NCBI RefSeq assembly: GCF_963678635.1
Contig: NC_087068.1
Coordinates: 11,166,027-11,230,026, forward strand
DNA length: 64,000 nucleotides
Reading direction: 5' to 3'
DNA from: Symsagittifera roscoffensis
Lineage: Eukaryota; Xenacoelomorpha; Acoela; Convolutidae
Of the stretch, positions 1-10,037 are shown in pieces. The translations under genes and the position numbers were made by a program. Each line of letters starts with the position of its first letter. The stretch's first letter is position 1. The notes under the pieces were generated by a model, which was given only the letters and a program-made list of their open reading frames with translations, did not search any database and was not told the origin of the DNA.

Positions 1-420
1 ACAGTGGTCTTGGGACACTAGTCTTGGGACACTAGTCTTGGGACACCCGCCTTGGGACACTGGTCTTGGGACACTACCCTTGGGACACTAGTCTTGGGAC
101 AGTAGTCTTGGGACACTAGCCTTGGGACACTAGTCTTGGGACAGTAGTCTTGGGACACTAGCCTTGGGACACTGGTCTTGGGACACTACCCTTGGGACAG
201 TAGTCTTGGGACACTAGCCTTGGGACACTAGTCTTGGGACAGTAGTCTTGGGACACTAGCCTTGGGACACTGGTCTTGGGACACTACCCTTGGGACACTA
301 GTCTTGGGACAGTAGTCTTGGGACACTAGCCTTGGGACACTAGTCTTGGGACAGTAGTCTTGGGACACTAGTCTTGGGACAGTAGTCTTGGAACAGTGGC
401 CTTGGTACAAGGGTCTTAGG
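1..420. repeat. 14-bp minisatellite upstream of copy 1
   Basis: The stretch is a tandem array of a 14-bp unit, CTTGGGACACTAGT, with variants ending CAGTAGT, CACTAGC, CACTGGT and CACTACC. A higher-order pattern is visible: the variant pair CTGGTCTTGGGACACTACCC recurs near 60, 171 and 269, at spacings of seven to eight units. The array runs off the left edge of the window, so its full length is unknown. It ends about 320 bp before the Gag-Pol start and contains no ATG on the + strand. It may belong to the 5' LTR or leader of copy 1, but no matching LTR could be found to prove this. Confidence 0.95.
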
Positions 421-622
421 ACACTAGCGGAGAGTACTGTGATAGTGACGAATAGTCTTGGGACGGTATAGAAATTGAAGTCAAATTACAACAAGGGTGT
501 TTTAAGACAGAATAAGACAAATCGAAATAGGTACAGTTGAGACCACATTAAGGGAAATTTTTCAAAGGTTTTAGAAAGAGAGCTACAACAAGGTTTTTAA
601 CACGTTGTACTAAATTTGTTAC

Positions 623-654
623 GACAAAAAAAAAAAAATTTTTTTTTTGTTGTC
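623..654. repeat. A-run/T-run inverted repeat
   Basis: GACAA plus a run of A is followed directly by a run of T and TTGTTGTC, giving a near-perfect palindrome that could extrude as a hairpin. It lies in the Gag-Pol leader, just 5' of the acceptor-like sequence. Confidence 0.8.
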
Positions 655-668
655 TTGCTGTTTTATTA

Positions 669-686
669 TTTTTTTTTTATTCTTAG
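669..686 (+). promoter_or_regulatory. splice-acceptor-like site upstream of Gag-Pol
   Basis: An almost unbroken T run ends in ATTCTTAG, which fits a metazoan 3' splice site (polypyrimidine tract plus AG). It lies 56 nt before the ATG at 742. It could be the acceptor of a leader intron or of spliced-leader trans-splicing. This is inferred from sequence alone; no donor was identified. Confidence 0.45.
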
Positions 687-741
687 AATAGAATCGTGTA
701 TATAATAAAATTGTAAATAAAAGCAGTTGTAAATAGAAATA

Positions 742-3700
742 ATGAGGCGGAGTAGGGTACCGGTGCTCGAAAAAAGGTCAAGTGGATCAAACACGAAATA
801 TAATTCATCGCTGCGCGGAACGACATCAACGGGCCCAAAGATAACGAAGAAGAACTTTTCAGTTAACATGGTCAGCACAAGGAGTACAGCGGAGAACAGG
901 GCGAAAGAGGGCACGGAAGGGGAGCGAGTAGAACCCACCATCGAGATTGATCTAGAGACACCCGATCAAAGTGTGGATGAAACAAGGAAGATGGCGACAG
1001 AGTCAACTCCAATGCCCAATGCAGAGGAACCGAACCAGAAACCCATAGAGTTCTCACCGATAGATGACGCGGAAGATGCAATAGGCAACACCGAAGAAAC
1101 GGTGAAAGAAGACTCTCAAGTAAAGAGGACATCTTTTACGGAAAAATTGGGAATAATGTTCGGAATAAAAACGAAAGAAAACGTGACTGAAGAACCAAAA
1201 GCAGAAGGAGCACGAACATTTGGGACAGTGAGCACGAAGACCTCAGAAGCCAATCCAAGAGAGGAACAAGCTAAAGCAGAGGCTACGGCCGAAGAGAGAC
1301 CGACGGCTGACCATGAAGAGACTACCATTGAGCTGGGTGACTTGTTGGCGAAATTAAATCAGATTGACAAAAGACTTAAGCACAGTGAAGAAGACAGAGA
1401 GGTGATAAAAAAGGAGATAAGATACAACAAGCACGAGTATCTAGACAGTTATTTTAACCTAGCTAAGGCAACAGATGAGAGACTCAAGGAAATGTCAGAT
1501 AAGGTAGAAGCCACCAATGAAGAACGAGAAAAGAACATCAAAACAGACATGCAACAGTTGAAGAACCGATATGATGATGTCAACAGCCAATTAGGAAGCC
1601 TGGAAAGGAGAATGGACACAATGAGCAAGAGTCAGGCCGAGAGTTCGTGTGCAATACAGGCGAAGTTGGATGCAATCTTGATAGGTTCTACTCCACAAGA
1701 AAGACCGGCAGCGGATCGTACGCAAGGCACCAGAGTTGACTTTGCAGAACCACAAAGGAACAAACGACAATCGACACCGTTGCCCTTAACCAGGGATGCG
1801 ATAAGCATAGCACCAACAGCTGCGAAAACAATAATGAAGAATGGAACGTCGAATACAACGACTGCTCCGGGAGATTCAACAGCTAACAGCAACACAGGAC
1901 CGGATGCTATGACATGGGCCAGCACTTGGGAGATGATGAACAGGACTCTAGAGGCCTTCGCCACGAGGAACACTGACTCGAGCGACAGGAGAGAGGGAAA
2001 ATCAAGAAAGACATTCAAGAAGCCAAAAGAATTCAAGGACGACTCCGATGGATGCATTGACACTTGGGTGGAAGTGATGAGATTACATCTAGAACAAGAT
2101 AACTTGAGTGACGAAAGACAAGCATGTACAGCCATACTGAGCAACTTGGAAGGAACGGCATTAAAATGCGTGGTCGCAAAGAAGGAGGAAGAACGCGACA
2201 CCGCGGACAAGATCTTCGAGATATTGCTGAATCGATTCGGGTCAGGCATGAAGGGTCACCAAGCGATGATGCGATTTGAAAAGAGAAGGCAGAGGGACGA
2301 CGAGTCAATAGATCGGTTCCTAGATGACCTCGATAGCTTGAGAAGGAGGAGTGACCCAGAGGAGTCGACAAATAGACGGAACTTTAGCATTGCCTCGAAG
2401 TTCATCGATGGGGTGAAAAGTGATGACTTAAGGACAATGTTAGCAACATACTACACATTGTCGAAGGACAGCGCACCCACCCCAGAAGAAATGAGACAGA
2501 AATCAAGAGAATACATGCTGATGAAACCTAAGAAGTACTCATATTCCGAAAACAGGAACACGCAAGGGGGAAGCCAACCCCAGAGGTCATCATGGTACAA
2601 ACCTAGAGATGATATGGACAAGCGCAGATCATGCGCGAACTGCGGGTCAGCGGATCATCATGTGGCTGACTGCACAACGTACAAACAAGGCATGAAGAGC
2701 CTAGGTTATGCACCGGATGAAGAGGATATGAGCCAGATGGAGGAACACGAGTACTATAATGGCTTAATCATCAAGATAGGCGCCAGATGCTTCTTCTGTA
2801 ACCAGGAGGGGCACTTCAGAATGGATTGTCCCTTGTTCTGGGAAGCGGTCAAGGACCAGAATCACCCCAAACATAAGTTGGCATTAGCGGCGGTGCAGAA
2901 TCAGCGGAACAGGCAAAACGAGTTTGAATCTAGGAACTTGGGGGCACCAAACACCGAATTGCCGACGAAGACAGTGAAAGCTGTTACACATGTTAGCGGT
3001 GCGTTAGAGTCCGCGGCCGGAAGCTCTCTAGAGATAAATTATGAGAAAGCGGCGACGGAAGCAATTGCCAAAGTGAAACAAGATCTGGCTGCGAAAGAAC
3101 TAGAGCAACGACTAAAGTTGGAGATCGAAAGACAGAATTTTAACGAAGCATTAACCGGATCGAACTCAATACCAGAGGCTAGAACGGGCTCAATGAAGAC
3201 CGGGAATTGTAACACCGTGAAAATGGTGACAGGTAAACCTTTTGGAATATCGAAAATCGGAGCAAGAATAATGTCGATAATCACAGTGGGCGGACACGAG
3301 GTAACCAGAAACTTGAGCGAGCCGAGCGACCAGACGATAATGCACATTGACGTGTATGCAGACTACTTGAGTGGAATAAGTCCACAAACGACTTCCAGAG
3401 CGCTCAGGGCACTACTCACGAGAGGGGGCAGCAAGTCGGTACGTGTTGATAATAGGTACACTGAAGCTTATGGTCCACACGAGGTCATGCTAAATATAGA
3501 TGGAATCAACATCTATACCAAGACGATGATAACATGCGACGAAGACCTAATTGGACAAATCTATGTAGGGAAAGAGGAATTGAAAGTAAGATCGATTGGA
3601 CACTGTGCTATGCTTGAAGAAGATGCAATGCACATCGGGACGGAAGCAGACGTGACAGGGCACGTGCTAGACATAAATGGCAAAAAGACTCAGTTACGTG

Positions 3701-6700
3701 GATTACTTGACACGGGAGCAGTCTTGAGCGTCATACCAATCGAAACATGGGAAAAGATGGGCTTTGACAAAGGTGACTTGATAGACTCGAGAATACGGCT
3801 GTCAGCTGCAAACAAAGGGGCCCTTCGGGTGTTGGGCAGGACGCCGATAATAGCCCTCAATTTGGGGGAACGTAACCTGTGGATGAGCTTCATCGTGGTA
3901 GAAAACCTAGATGAATCTGACCAATTCATTTTGGACAGAGACTTCATCAGGAATTTCGACGTAACGATAGATCTAAATAATGCAATGTTCAGGATACGGA
4001 ACCCGGATAGGAGGTACGCAATCAAACCGGTAAATTTAATAATGGCAAATGAGAACAAAGCACCGGTATTCTTCAGTAGGAGAGTGAGGTTAAAAGCTAA
4101 TGAAGCGGCAATCGTAAGCTTGAGGATGAAAAATTATAATGAACTAAGTGACAACAAGCAAGTGTGTATAGTTCCAAATCCTAATAGTCAAAGCGCTGCT
4201 GTTTTAGGAAGATCATTTTCGATAACGAAGAGCGGCCTCTGCGTCAGTGTCTTGTTGAATACCCTTGATATACCGATCACGATACAGAGAGGGAGGAAGC
4301 TGGGATATGCTTTACCGGTTAAAACTCGATATGAAACAATTGAAAACTCAAAACAAAATGAAGTTGTTGATTGTCCCAACCACAGGGACAAAATTTGTAT
4401 CTTGAGACGATTGCAGAGAATAAAAGATTCTTCAGGTCTTATCAAATCACTTAAGTCAGAAACGGACGATGGGCTTTCGAGCTGTTCGAACTTTCCAGAG
4501 CGACCCACACCAGATGAAATGCAAACTGATAAACCGGTTCTGCCGGAGATTGAACATTTAAGGGGCAAACTGAAAGATGAACAGCTCGAAGCTATCAAGG
4601 ACGTACTAGAGCGGAACGAGGAGGTTTTTTCAAGGCATAAGGCGGATATCGGGTGTTGTAATTTTGTTGAACATGAAATAGAACTTGAGGAAAACGCGGT
4701 ACCACACAGGGAGGGGGCGAGGCGCATGACCCCACACAAATCGGACGCGTGTAGAAAAGAAATCGAAACGTTACTAGAGTATGACATGATAGAACCATCC
4801 AAGTCACCGTGGGCGTGTGGAGTAGTGATGGCCAAAAAGAAAGGCGACCAGTTAAGGTTTTGTTGTGACTTTCGATACCTGAACTCCGTCACGGTGAAGG
4901 ATGCCTATCCCATACCTAGAATTGATGAGAGCCTCTCGAAGTTAGGTGATGCGAAATTTTTTACGACTCTTGATTTAGGCTCGGCCTTTTGGCAGGTACC
5001 ATTAAGGAAGCAAGACAGGGACAAGACAGGGTTCGCCTGCGAGTTGGGTCTGTTTCAATGGAAACGGATGCCGTTTGGACTCTGCAATGCAACAGCCACG
5101 TTTCAGCGGCTGATGGCACACGCGTTGATAGGCGTGACGAAGAAGTACGGCAACCTGGTAATGTGCTACGTGGACGACGTGGTAATAGCAACGCCAACAC
5201 TAGAAGACCACATCGAGAGGCTTGAAGAGGTGTTCGCGTGCATGAAAAGATCGGGGCTGAAGTGTAAACCATCAAAGTGCGAGATACTCAAGGACTCGAT
5301 TAAATACTTGGGCAGGATGGTAGATAAACACGGTATCAGACCTGACCCAGACGCCGTGGAAGCAGTCCTAACCTGGAAATCACCGAAGACGGAACACCAG
5401 CTGATGAGCTTCCTGGGTTTCGCCAACTATTATAGAGAATTCATCAAGGGCTATGCGGACAAGGTATACCCGATGCAACAATTAATGAGACATAAGGGCA
5501 AGAAGTTCACGTGGAACAACGCGGCAGAAGAGTCATTCCAGAGAATAAAGAAAGAGCTGTGTGAGGCACCAGTACTGGGTATGCCGACTGAGAAGGGGAT
5601 GTACGTGCTAGACACGGATGCGTCAGTAGTCGCTATTTCTGGGATTCTCCATCAAGAACAAGAATGGAATGGGAAGACAGTCTTGAGACCAATAGCATAC
5701 GGGAGCAAGGTCCTAAGTGACACAGAAATGAAGTACGGAGCACCGAAAGCAGAGATGTTCGCGGTGGTCACCTTTGTCGAAAAATACAGAGCATACTTAG
5801 GCAGTGAGCCCTTCAAGCTGCGAGTCGACAACCGAGCACTAAGCTGGCTGAAAACGTACTCAATGGACCAGAGCTATATTGGGAGGTGGATAGTTCGCTT
5901 GGATGGATACAACATGATAATTGAGCACAGAACACGAGATAAACATCAAAATGCTGACAGCTTGAGTAAGAAGACGGAGTTCTACGAGAGGCAAGAACAA
6001 AGAGAGGCGGACAGACCTGAGATCAAAGACGGCTTCTCCTTTATGGACAAAGAAACGTACGACAGTCTTCCACTCACGAGATGGCTGGACAAATCAGGCA
6101 AACCGATTGAAGATCATCCCGAATTGCCGAAAGAGCCTCTTGAAAAGACCATCTTGAAGAAAAGCAGAGGGATTCCGATAGGAATAATGCTCAAGTCCAA
6201 GATCGTGAGGGAAACACTCAAGGCAAAAGGTTATGATCTCATCCAGGTAGAGGAGGGAACGGTCCGAATAGATGAAGACTTAATGAGGTTGCTTGAGAAA
6301 CTATCAGATGACAAGCCCGTGATCCAAGGGAAAGGTCAGGAGGCACCGGAACTAACCATACTTCGGAGAGAAGAAACAGTGAACAATACTGATGTCTCAA
6401 AAGGAAGCATCACTGATAGCAAGGAAGTCGTGCGATCACTAGTTGAAAAAATCCCCGAAAAAATTCTGGAGCAGACAAAAGTCAGGGATAAGAAAGTAAC
6501 ATTCAGAGAAGAAGTTGAACACCTGGGACTAGATCAAGAGTCCGGGGAGTGGTCCAGATTCATGGAAGAAGACGAAACCGGAGAAGGGAAATTGTCCGGG
6601 GAGCGTAAAGAGTGGGATGAAGACTCGGATGAGAGCAGCGAAGACCAAGACAGTCTATGCATGATACTGGCGGAAGAGAAGATAAGACAGCACGACAGGG

Positions 6701-9549
6701 AATTACAGACGGATCCATCTTCAGGGACGTATAATCTGGAAATACAAGAGGTACGAGGTGGTGAAGAGCTCGAGAAAATAGCAGTTTCAAGAAAACCACT
6801 AAGGGAACTATCGTGCAACTCAAACGTCAGAACGAATCTGGTACCAGAAGACGACATGAAAATCGTGAAAAGGATGATATGTGTGAAACTGAGCGATGAC
6901 ATCCACAACCCTGGTGAGATGAATGGACAGATCATGGCGCTAAAGGAGCACGTTAAGGCGAGATACAGGCTGTCTGACCTAATAAGGGCCCAGAAGAATG
7001 ACAAAATGACAAGTAATCTCTCCAAATGGATCCATTCGGGAGTCAAGGAGAAGGGGGAACTTGAGGAAGACAGCTACAAGATCTTGAGCCAGTTCTACAA
7101 AGAAAAGAGAGACTTACTTTATCACACAGCTGAAGGGGTGGTAGCGTGCAAGAGAAGAGATGAGGAAAAAATATTACACAAACACAACCTCATCATACTA
7201 CCACAATTGTACCAAACGGAGGTGCTTTTCAGATCACACGACCAGATGGGCCACCAGGGGATAGATAAAGTACAACAAAGGATACTTCACAGGTTCGACT
7301 GGCCGGGAATGAGAAAAGCTTGCGAGAGATGGGTGAATGCCTGCCTAGCATGCCTTCAAGTAAAAGACCCAAGGAAGATGAAGTTTCCCCTCAAGTCTGT
7401 CGAAAGTTCGGAATTCAATGAAGTGGTGCAGATAGACCATCAGAAAATCTGCATGACGGAGTCGGGTTATAACCAAATACTAGTTATAATAGATCACTTC
7501 ACCAAGTTGGCGGAAGCGGTTCCGTGCCAGACAGCCTCAGCAGAGGAGACATGTGATCACCTGATAACGCATTGGATATCGCGGTATGGTTGTCCAATGA
7601 CTTTCCAGTCGGACAACGGCAAGGCTTTTGTGGGGGACTTGACAAAAGAATTGATGAAGAGATCACACATTGCTCAAGCACACTCGACGACCTATCATCC
7701 ACAGACCAATGGGTTGGTAGAGAGACAGAACAGGACACTGGTCAACATAATCAGGGTGTACTGCTCGAGATACATGACGGACTGGGACAAATACCTGCCA
7801 CAGGTAGTAGGAGCCTATAATAGTACTCAGCACTCGACGACGGGTATCAGTCCTTTCATGATGTTGACAGGCAGGGAAAGGGCAATGCCTATAACATTCT
7901 TCTACCCGGAGTACGAGGGGAAGAGGACGTCACCTCAAGCATACGTGAAGGAAGCGATCAAAAGACAACAAGAGCTAAACGAGCTATGTCGGAGAAATAC
8001 GGCGCAAGCGCAAATGAGGCAACGCAAGAAATATGACGAAAAGATACTAAGAGCAAAGCCATACGAAGTGGGCCAATACGTGTGGGTCTTCCAAAATGTC
8101 ATACCGCCCAAGGGAACAAAGAAACTACTCAAGAAATGGAGAGGACCGTTCATGATTACGGAAGTACATCAACAAGGACGGTTCTATCGCTTGAGTACAG
8201 GGCGAGCAGCACATTACGAAAATCTGAAGCCTCACGTCCCGTCCCCGGAGGACTGGTGCCTACCAAAAGACATGGAAGGTCTTGAGTACCTGGTGGTGGA
8301 ACCAGCGTGCGAAGTGAATGAGAAAGGCACTAGAGAGAAAAATGATGGTAATGAGAACTTGAGTTTGGACGACAACGAAAAGATAGAAGTGGAGTCGGAT
8401 GCAGGTTCATTTGTAGAAGAAGACTGGAACGACCCAGAGCAAAACGAGGTACCGAAGTGGATGGAGCCGGATCGACCAACACCACCGGAAACCAGGACTG
8501 GCAATCGTAAACGAACAGGTATGAGGTACAATAGGTACGGGGATGACTTCTTGATCGATAAGATACAGCCAGACAAGTTGGGCGATGAACTACTAAGCGC
8601 AGGCGAACTGGAAGCCGAAGAGGAATGGCAGGTCATTGACGATGGTGGACATTATCCGCAGGATGATTACTCGACGCCAGAATTGGAGACGGATCTCGAG
8701 CAGAGTGAAATAGAAAGGAGGGAGAACACGAACTTGAGGATTCTAGAGTGGATGCGTGATGTCAAAGACGAGAGCCGCGAAGGACAAAGCATTCAGCAAA
8801 TCGATGTATCAGCAGCAAATTACATGAAGACAGAGGACCCTCTTTTCGGATGGACAGCAACAGACAGGCCACTGGACATCCCCAAGGACAATTCAGACCC
8901 GACTACATCGACGGGGACGTCGATAAATATTTTTGTCCGGGGAGTGGGGGTAGGACTTACCCACACCGAAAATTTGATGATAAAGAAGCTCAAGGAAGTG
9001 AGGGAAACAAGCGGATTGGAACTGGAGGAAGAAGAACCAGAGCCTACCATAGGAAGGGATTTCAAAACGAAATTCGAAATACCCAATGAATACTCAGAGA
9101 ACATCATGATAACGGATAGCGACTTCATCCTGTCAAACAGGACCAGCGCAATCTGCATCACGGCGGACATGAGTTTCAAATCAAGATTGGAGGCTGACTT
9201 CAAAAGAGAGTACCAGAACGTAGAGTTTCTGTTCAGACAGAGGCCAGGACTGGGAGGCATAGCAGCGCTTCCACCGTCAGTGGCACAAGTCCCGGGCAAA
9301 TACCTCTGCTTCCTAGTAACGAGAGTCAACGACAGAAACACAATTGATCCCGAACACGTGATATTGGCACTAACAAGACTACGTGACTTCATGATTGAAA
9401 GAGGAATAGTGGAGGTCTCGATGCCGGTGTACGACCCAAACAGGGGCAAACTGAGCTCGAGGGAATTGTACGCTATCCTACATGTGGTCTTTGCAGAAAC
9501 AGAGATAATGGTGCATCTTCACAAGAAGTACTACTTGAGCATCGCCTGA
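742..9549 (+). CDS. Gag-Pol polyprotein, copy 1 (Ty3/gypsy type, 2935 aa)
   Basis: This is an intact single-frame polyprotein that would form the particle and carry out reverse transcription and integration. A coiled coil spans residues 205-310 and a capsid-like region about 435-600. Two CX2CX4HX4C zinc knuckles start at C631 and C683. The protease motif LLDTGA has D990. The RT carries YVDD at 1476-1479, preceded by the FCCDFRYLN block. RNase H has the TDAS aspartate at D1626. An unusually long, acidic linker of roughly 330 residues precedes the integrase. The integrase HHCC module begins at H2166, and D2232, D2291 and E2327 give DX58DX35E. An SH3-like tail follows, then an extension of over 400 residues ending in a macrodomain-like module. 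The start at 742 is the first ATG; the ATG at 868 is an alternative and is also present in copy 2. The length is well above usual for gypsy polyproteins. Confidence 0.97.
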   Translation: MRRSRVPVLEKRSSGSNTKYNSSLRGTTSTGPKITKKNFSVNMVSTRSTAENRAKEGTEGERVEPTIEIDLETPDQSVDETRKMATESTPMPNAEEPNQKPIEFSPIDDAEDAIGNTEETVKEDSQVKRTSFTEKLGIMFGIKTKENVTEEPKAEGARTFGTVSTKTSEANPREEQAKAEATAEERPTADHEETTIELGDLLAKLNQIDKRLKHSEEDREVIKKEIRYNKHEYLDSYFNLAKATDERLKEMSDKVEATNEEREKNIKTDMQQLKNRYDDVNSQLGSLERRMDTMSKSQAESSCAIQAKLDAILIGSTPQERPAADRTQGTRVDFAEPQRNKRQSTPLPLTRDAISIAPTAAKTIMKNGTSNTTTAPGDSTANSNTGPDAMTWASTWEMMNRTLEAFATRNTDSSDRREGKSRKTFKKPKEFKDDSDGCIDTWVEVMRLHLEQDNLSDERQACTAILSNLEGTALKCVVAKKEEERDTADKIFEILLNRFGSGMKGHQAMMRFEKRRQRDDESIDRFLDDLDSLRRRSDPEESTNRRNFSIASKFIDGVKSDDLRTMLATYYTLSKDSAPTPEEMRQKSREYMLMKPKKYSYSENRNTQGGSQPQRSSWYKPRDDMDKRRSCANCGSADHHVADCTTYKQGMKSLGYAPDEEDMSQMEEHEYYNGLIIKIGARCFFCNQEGHFRMDCPLFWEAVKDQNHPKHKLALAAVQNQRNRQNEFESRNLGAPNTELPTKTVKAVTHVSGALESAAGSSLEINYEKAATEAIAKVKQDLAAKELEQRLKLEIERQNFNEALTGSNSIPEARTGSMKTGNCNTVKMVTGKPFGISKIGARIMSIITVGGHEVTRNLSEPSDQTIMHIDVYADYLSGISPQTTSRALRALLTRGGSKSVRVDNRYTEAYGPHEVMLNIDGINIYTKTMITCDEDLIGQIYVGKEELKVRSIGHCAMLEEDAMHIGTEADVTGHVLDINGKKTQLRGLLDTGAVLSVIPIETWEKMGFDKGDLIDSRIRLSAANKGALRVLGRTPIIALNLGERNLWMSFIVVENLDESDQFILDRDFIRNFDVTIDLNNAMFRIRNPDRRYAIKPVNLIMANENKAPVFFSRRVRLKANEAAIVSLRMKNYNELSDNKQVCIVPNPNSQSAAVLGRSFSITKSGLCVSVLLNTLDIPITIQRGRKLGYALPVKTRYETIENSKQNEVVDCPNHRDKICILRRLQRIKDSSGLIKSLKSETDDGLSSCSNFPERPTPDEMQTDKPVLPEIEHLRGKLKDEQLEAIKDVLERNEEVFSRHKADIGCCNFVEHEIELEENAVPHREGARRMTPHKSDACRKEIETLLEYDMIEPSKSPWACGVVMAKKKGDQLRFCCDFRYLNSVTVKDAYPIPRIDESLSKLGDAKFFTTLDLGSAFWQVPLRKQDRDKTGFACELGLFQWKRMPFGLCNATATFQRLMAHALIGVTKKYGNLVMCYVDDVVIATPTLEDHIERLEEVFACMKRSGLKCKPSKCEILKDSIKYLGRMVDKHGIRPDPDAVEAVLTWKSPKTEHQLMSFLGFANYYREFIKGYADKVYPMQQLMRHKGKKFTWNNAAEESFQRIKKELCEAPVLGMPTEKGMYVLDTDASVVAISGILHQEQEWNGKTVLRPIAYGSKVLSDTEMKYGAPKAEMFAVVTFVEKYRAYLGSEPFKLRVDNRALSWLKTYSMDQSYIGRWIVRLDGYNMIIEHRTRDKHQNADSLSKKTEFYERQEQREADRPEIKDGFSFMDKETYDSLPLTRWLDKSGKPIEDHPELPKEPLEKTILKKSRGIPIGIMLKSKIVRETLKAKGYDLIQVEEGTVRIDEDLMRLLEKLSDDKPVIQGKGQEAPELTILRREETVNNTDVSKGSITDSKEVVRSLVEKIPEKILEQTKVRDKKVTFREEVEHLGLDQESGEWSRFMEEDETGEGKLSGERKEWDEDSDESSEDQDSLCMILAEEKIRQHDRELQTDPSSGTYNLEIQEVRGGEELEKIAVSRKPLRELSCNSNVRTNLVPEDDMKIVKRMICVKLSDDIHNPGEMNGQIMALKEHVKARYRLSDLIRAQKNDKMTSNLSKWIHSGVKEKGELEEDSYKILSQFYKEKRDLLYHTAEGVVACKRRDEEKILHKHNLIILPQLYQTEVLFRSHDQMGHQGIDKVQQRILHRFDWPGMRKACERWVNACLACLQVKDPRKMKFPLKSVESSEFNEVVQIDHQKICMTESGYNQILVIIDHFTKLAEAVPCQTASAEETCDHLITHWISRYGCPMTFQSDNGKAFVGDLTKELMKRSHIAQAHSTTYHPQTNGLVERQNRTLVNIIRVYCSRYMTDWDKYLPQVVGAYNSTQHSTTGISPFMMLTGRERAMPITFFYPEYEGKRTSPQAYVKEAIKRQQELNELCRRNTAQAQMRQRKKYDEKILRAKPYEVGQYVWVFQNVIPPKGTKKLLKKWRGPFMITEVHQQGRFYRLSTGRAAHYENLKPHVPSPEDWCLPKDMEGLEYLVVEPACEVNEKGTREKNDGNENLSLDDNEKIEVESDAGSFVEEDWNDPEQNEVPKWMEPDRPTPPETRTGNRKRTGMRYNRYGDDFLIDKIQPDKLGDELLSAGELEAEEEWQVIDDGGHYPQDDYSTPELETDLEQSEIERRENTNLRILEWMRDVKDESREGQSIQQIDVSAANYMKTEDPLFGWTATDRPLDIPKDNSDPTTSTGTSINIFVRGVGVGLTHTENLMIKKLKEVRETSGLELEEEEPEPTIGRDFKTKFEIPNEYSENIMITDSDFILSNRTSAICITADMSFKSRLEADFKREYQNVEFLFRQRPGLGGIAALPPSVAQVPGKYLCFLVTRVNDRNTIDPEHVILALTRLRDFMIERGIVEVSMPVYDPNRGKLSSRELYAILHVVFAETEIMVHLHKKYYLSIA
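9094..9546 (+). other. macrodomain-like module at the Gag-Pol C-terminus
   Basis: Residues about 2785-2935 follow the order of an OARD1/TARG1 (ALC1-like) macrodomain. A short strand ending ITADMSF is followed by a helix (LEADFKREY), as in the HxxxxD-GxGIAxxFKxxF region. Next come a glycine-rich turn and GGIAALP, the strand CFLVTR, a helix (DPEHVILALTRLRDFM), the strand VEVSMPVYD and a final helix-strand pair (AILHVVFAETEIMVHLH). Macrodomains bind ADP-ribose, and OARD1-type members remove it from proteins. The glycine and aspartate positions of the GCGLD-type loop read PNRGKL here, so binding or catalysis may be lost or altered. Copy 2 retains the module at about 30,120-30,560. The assignment rests on pattern reading, not on a profile search. 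Confidence 0.55.
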
Positions 9550-10037
9550 GTCGGGTACATGGAGGTATCAGGTCGGGTGTGAGGGAGGAGTCTTGAGTTA
9601 GGTACTGGGGTGCGGCGCAGGTAAAGGGATCTTAAGATGTGATTGGCATGACAATTGAATTTTAAAAGAAAGAATTGATGGTGCTAAAACATAAAATGAA
9701 TCTGCATGTTCTTAAGGGAAAATCCAATCTAATTGCTTTAAGTGATATGAGAATGATAAGATTTTAACCATATGGGTAGAAGGGGGGTCTCTAGGTTAGG
9801 AACGTGACATGCTAAGTTTTAATGAGCTTTCTGTTTTCAGATCAAGTTTGAAAAACAAAGTTGAAAATCCAACTACACTCAAGCGAGTAACAGAAAGAGA
9901 GAATCTTGATTGAACACGCGATAATCCGAATCTACAGCAAGTACTTGCAAGAGAACAGTTCTAGGTAATTCTTGAGTTGGTAAGGTAATTCTTGAGCTGG
10001 TTAACATCTACCTACATACATCCCGAAGTTACAAAGA
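9550..10037 (+). promoter_or_regulatory. inter-ORF region with splice-acceptor-like site
   Basis: This 488-bp non-coding gap separates the Gag-Pol stop from the second ORF. TTTCTGTTTTCAG at 9828-9840 matches a metazoan (and especially nematode) 3' splice site. The 197 nt after it contain no ATG before the one at 10038, whereas ATGs do occur between the Gag-Pol stop and the acceptor. Two copies of ATTCTTGAG[TC] lie at about 9968-9996. In copy 2 the aligned acceptor reads TTTTCAC, so its AG is lost. Together this suggests that the second ORF is expressed from a spliced or trans-spliced mRNA. Confidence 0.55.

Larger units (their letters stand above)
421..741 (+). promoter_or_regulatory. ATG-free leader of the copy 1 Gag-Pol
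   Basis: This non-coding leader lies between the minisatellite and the first ATG. No ATG is present on the + strand anywhere from 1 to 741, so the codon at 742 is the first one a scanning ribosome would meet. The leader holds an A/T inverted repeat at 623-654 and a pyrimidine-rich splice-acceptor-like sequence at 669-686. I could not identify a primer binding site or a TATA box. Confidence 0.6.

Noticed and set aside
1-420. CRISPR array
   Set aside because: Units are contiguous without unique spacers, and the context is a eukaryotic retroelement; it is a minisatellite. The same applies to 22,121-22,800.
4188-4892. Antisense ORF of 234 codons within Gag-Pol
   Set aside because: It is the shadow of a conserved domain on the other strand and shows no motif of its own. 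The antisense frames at 15,179-15,916, 8,820-9,449 and 1,632-2,249 were rejected for the same reason.
8100-8230. Chromodomain at the end of the integrase
   Set aside because: The sequence fits the SH3-like integrase C-terminal domain (GPF.ITEV...YRLSTG), and the aromatic cage pattern of a chromodomain is not visible after it.
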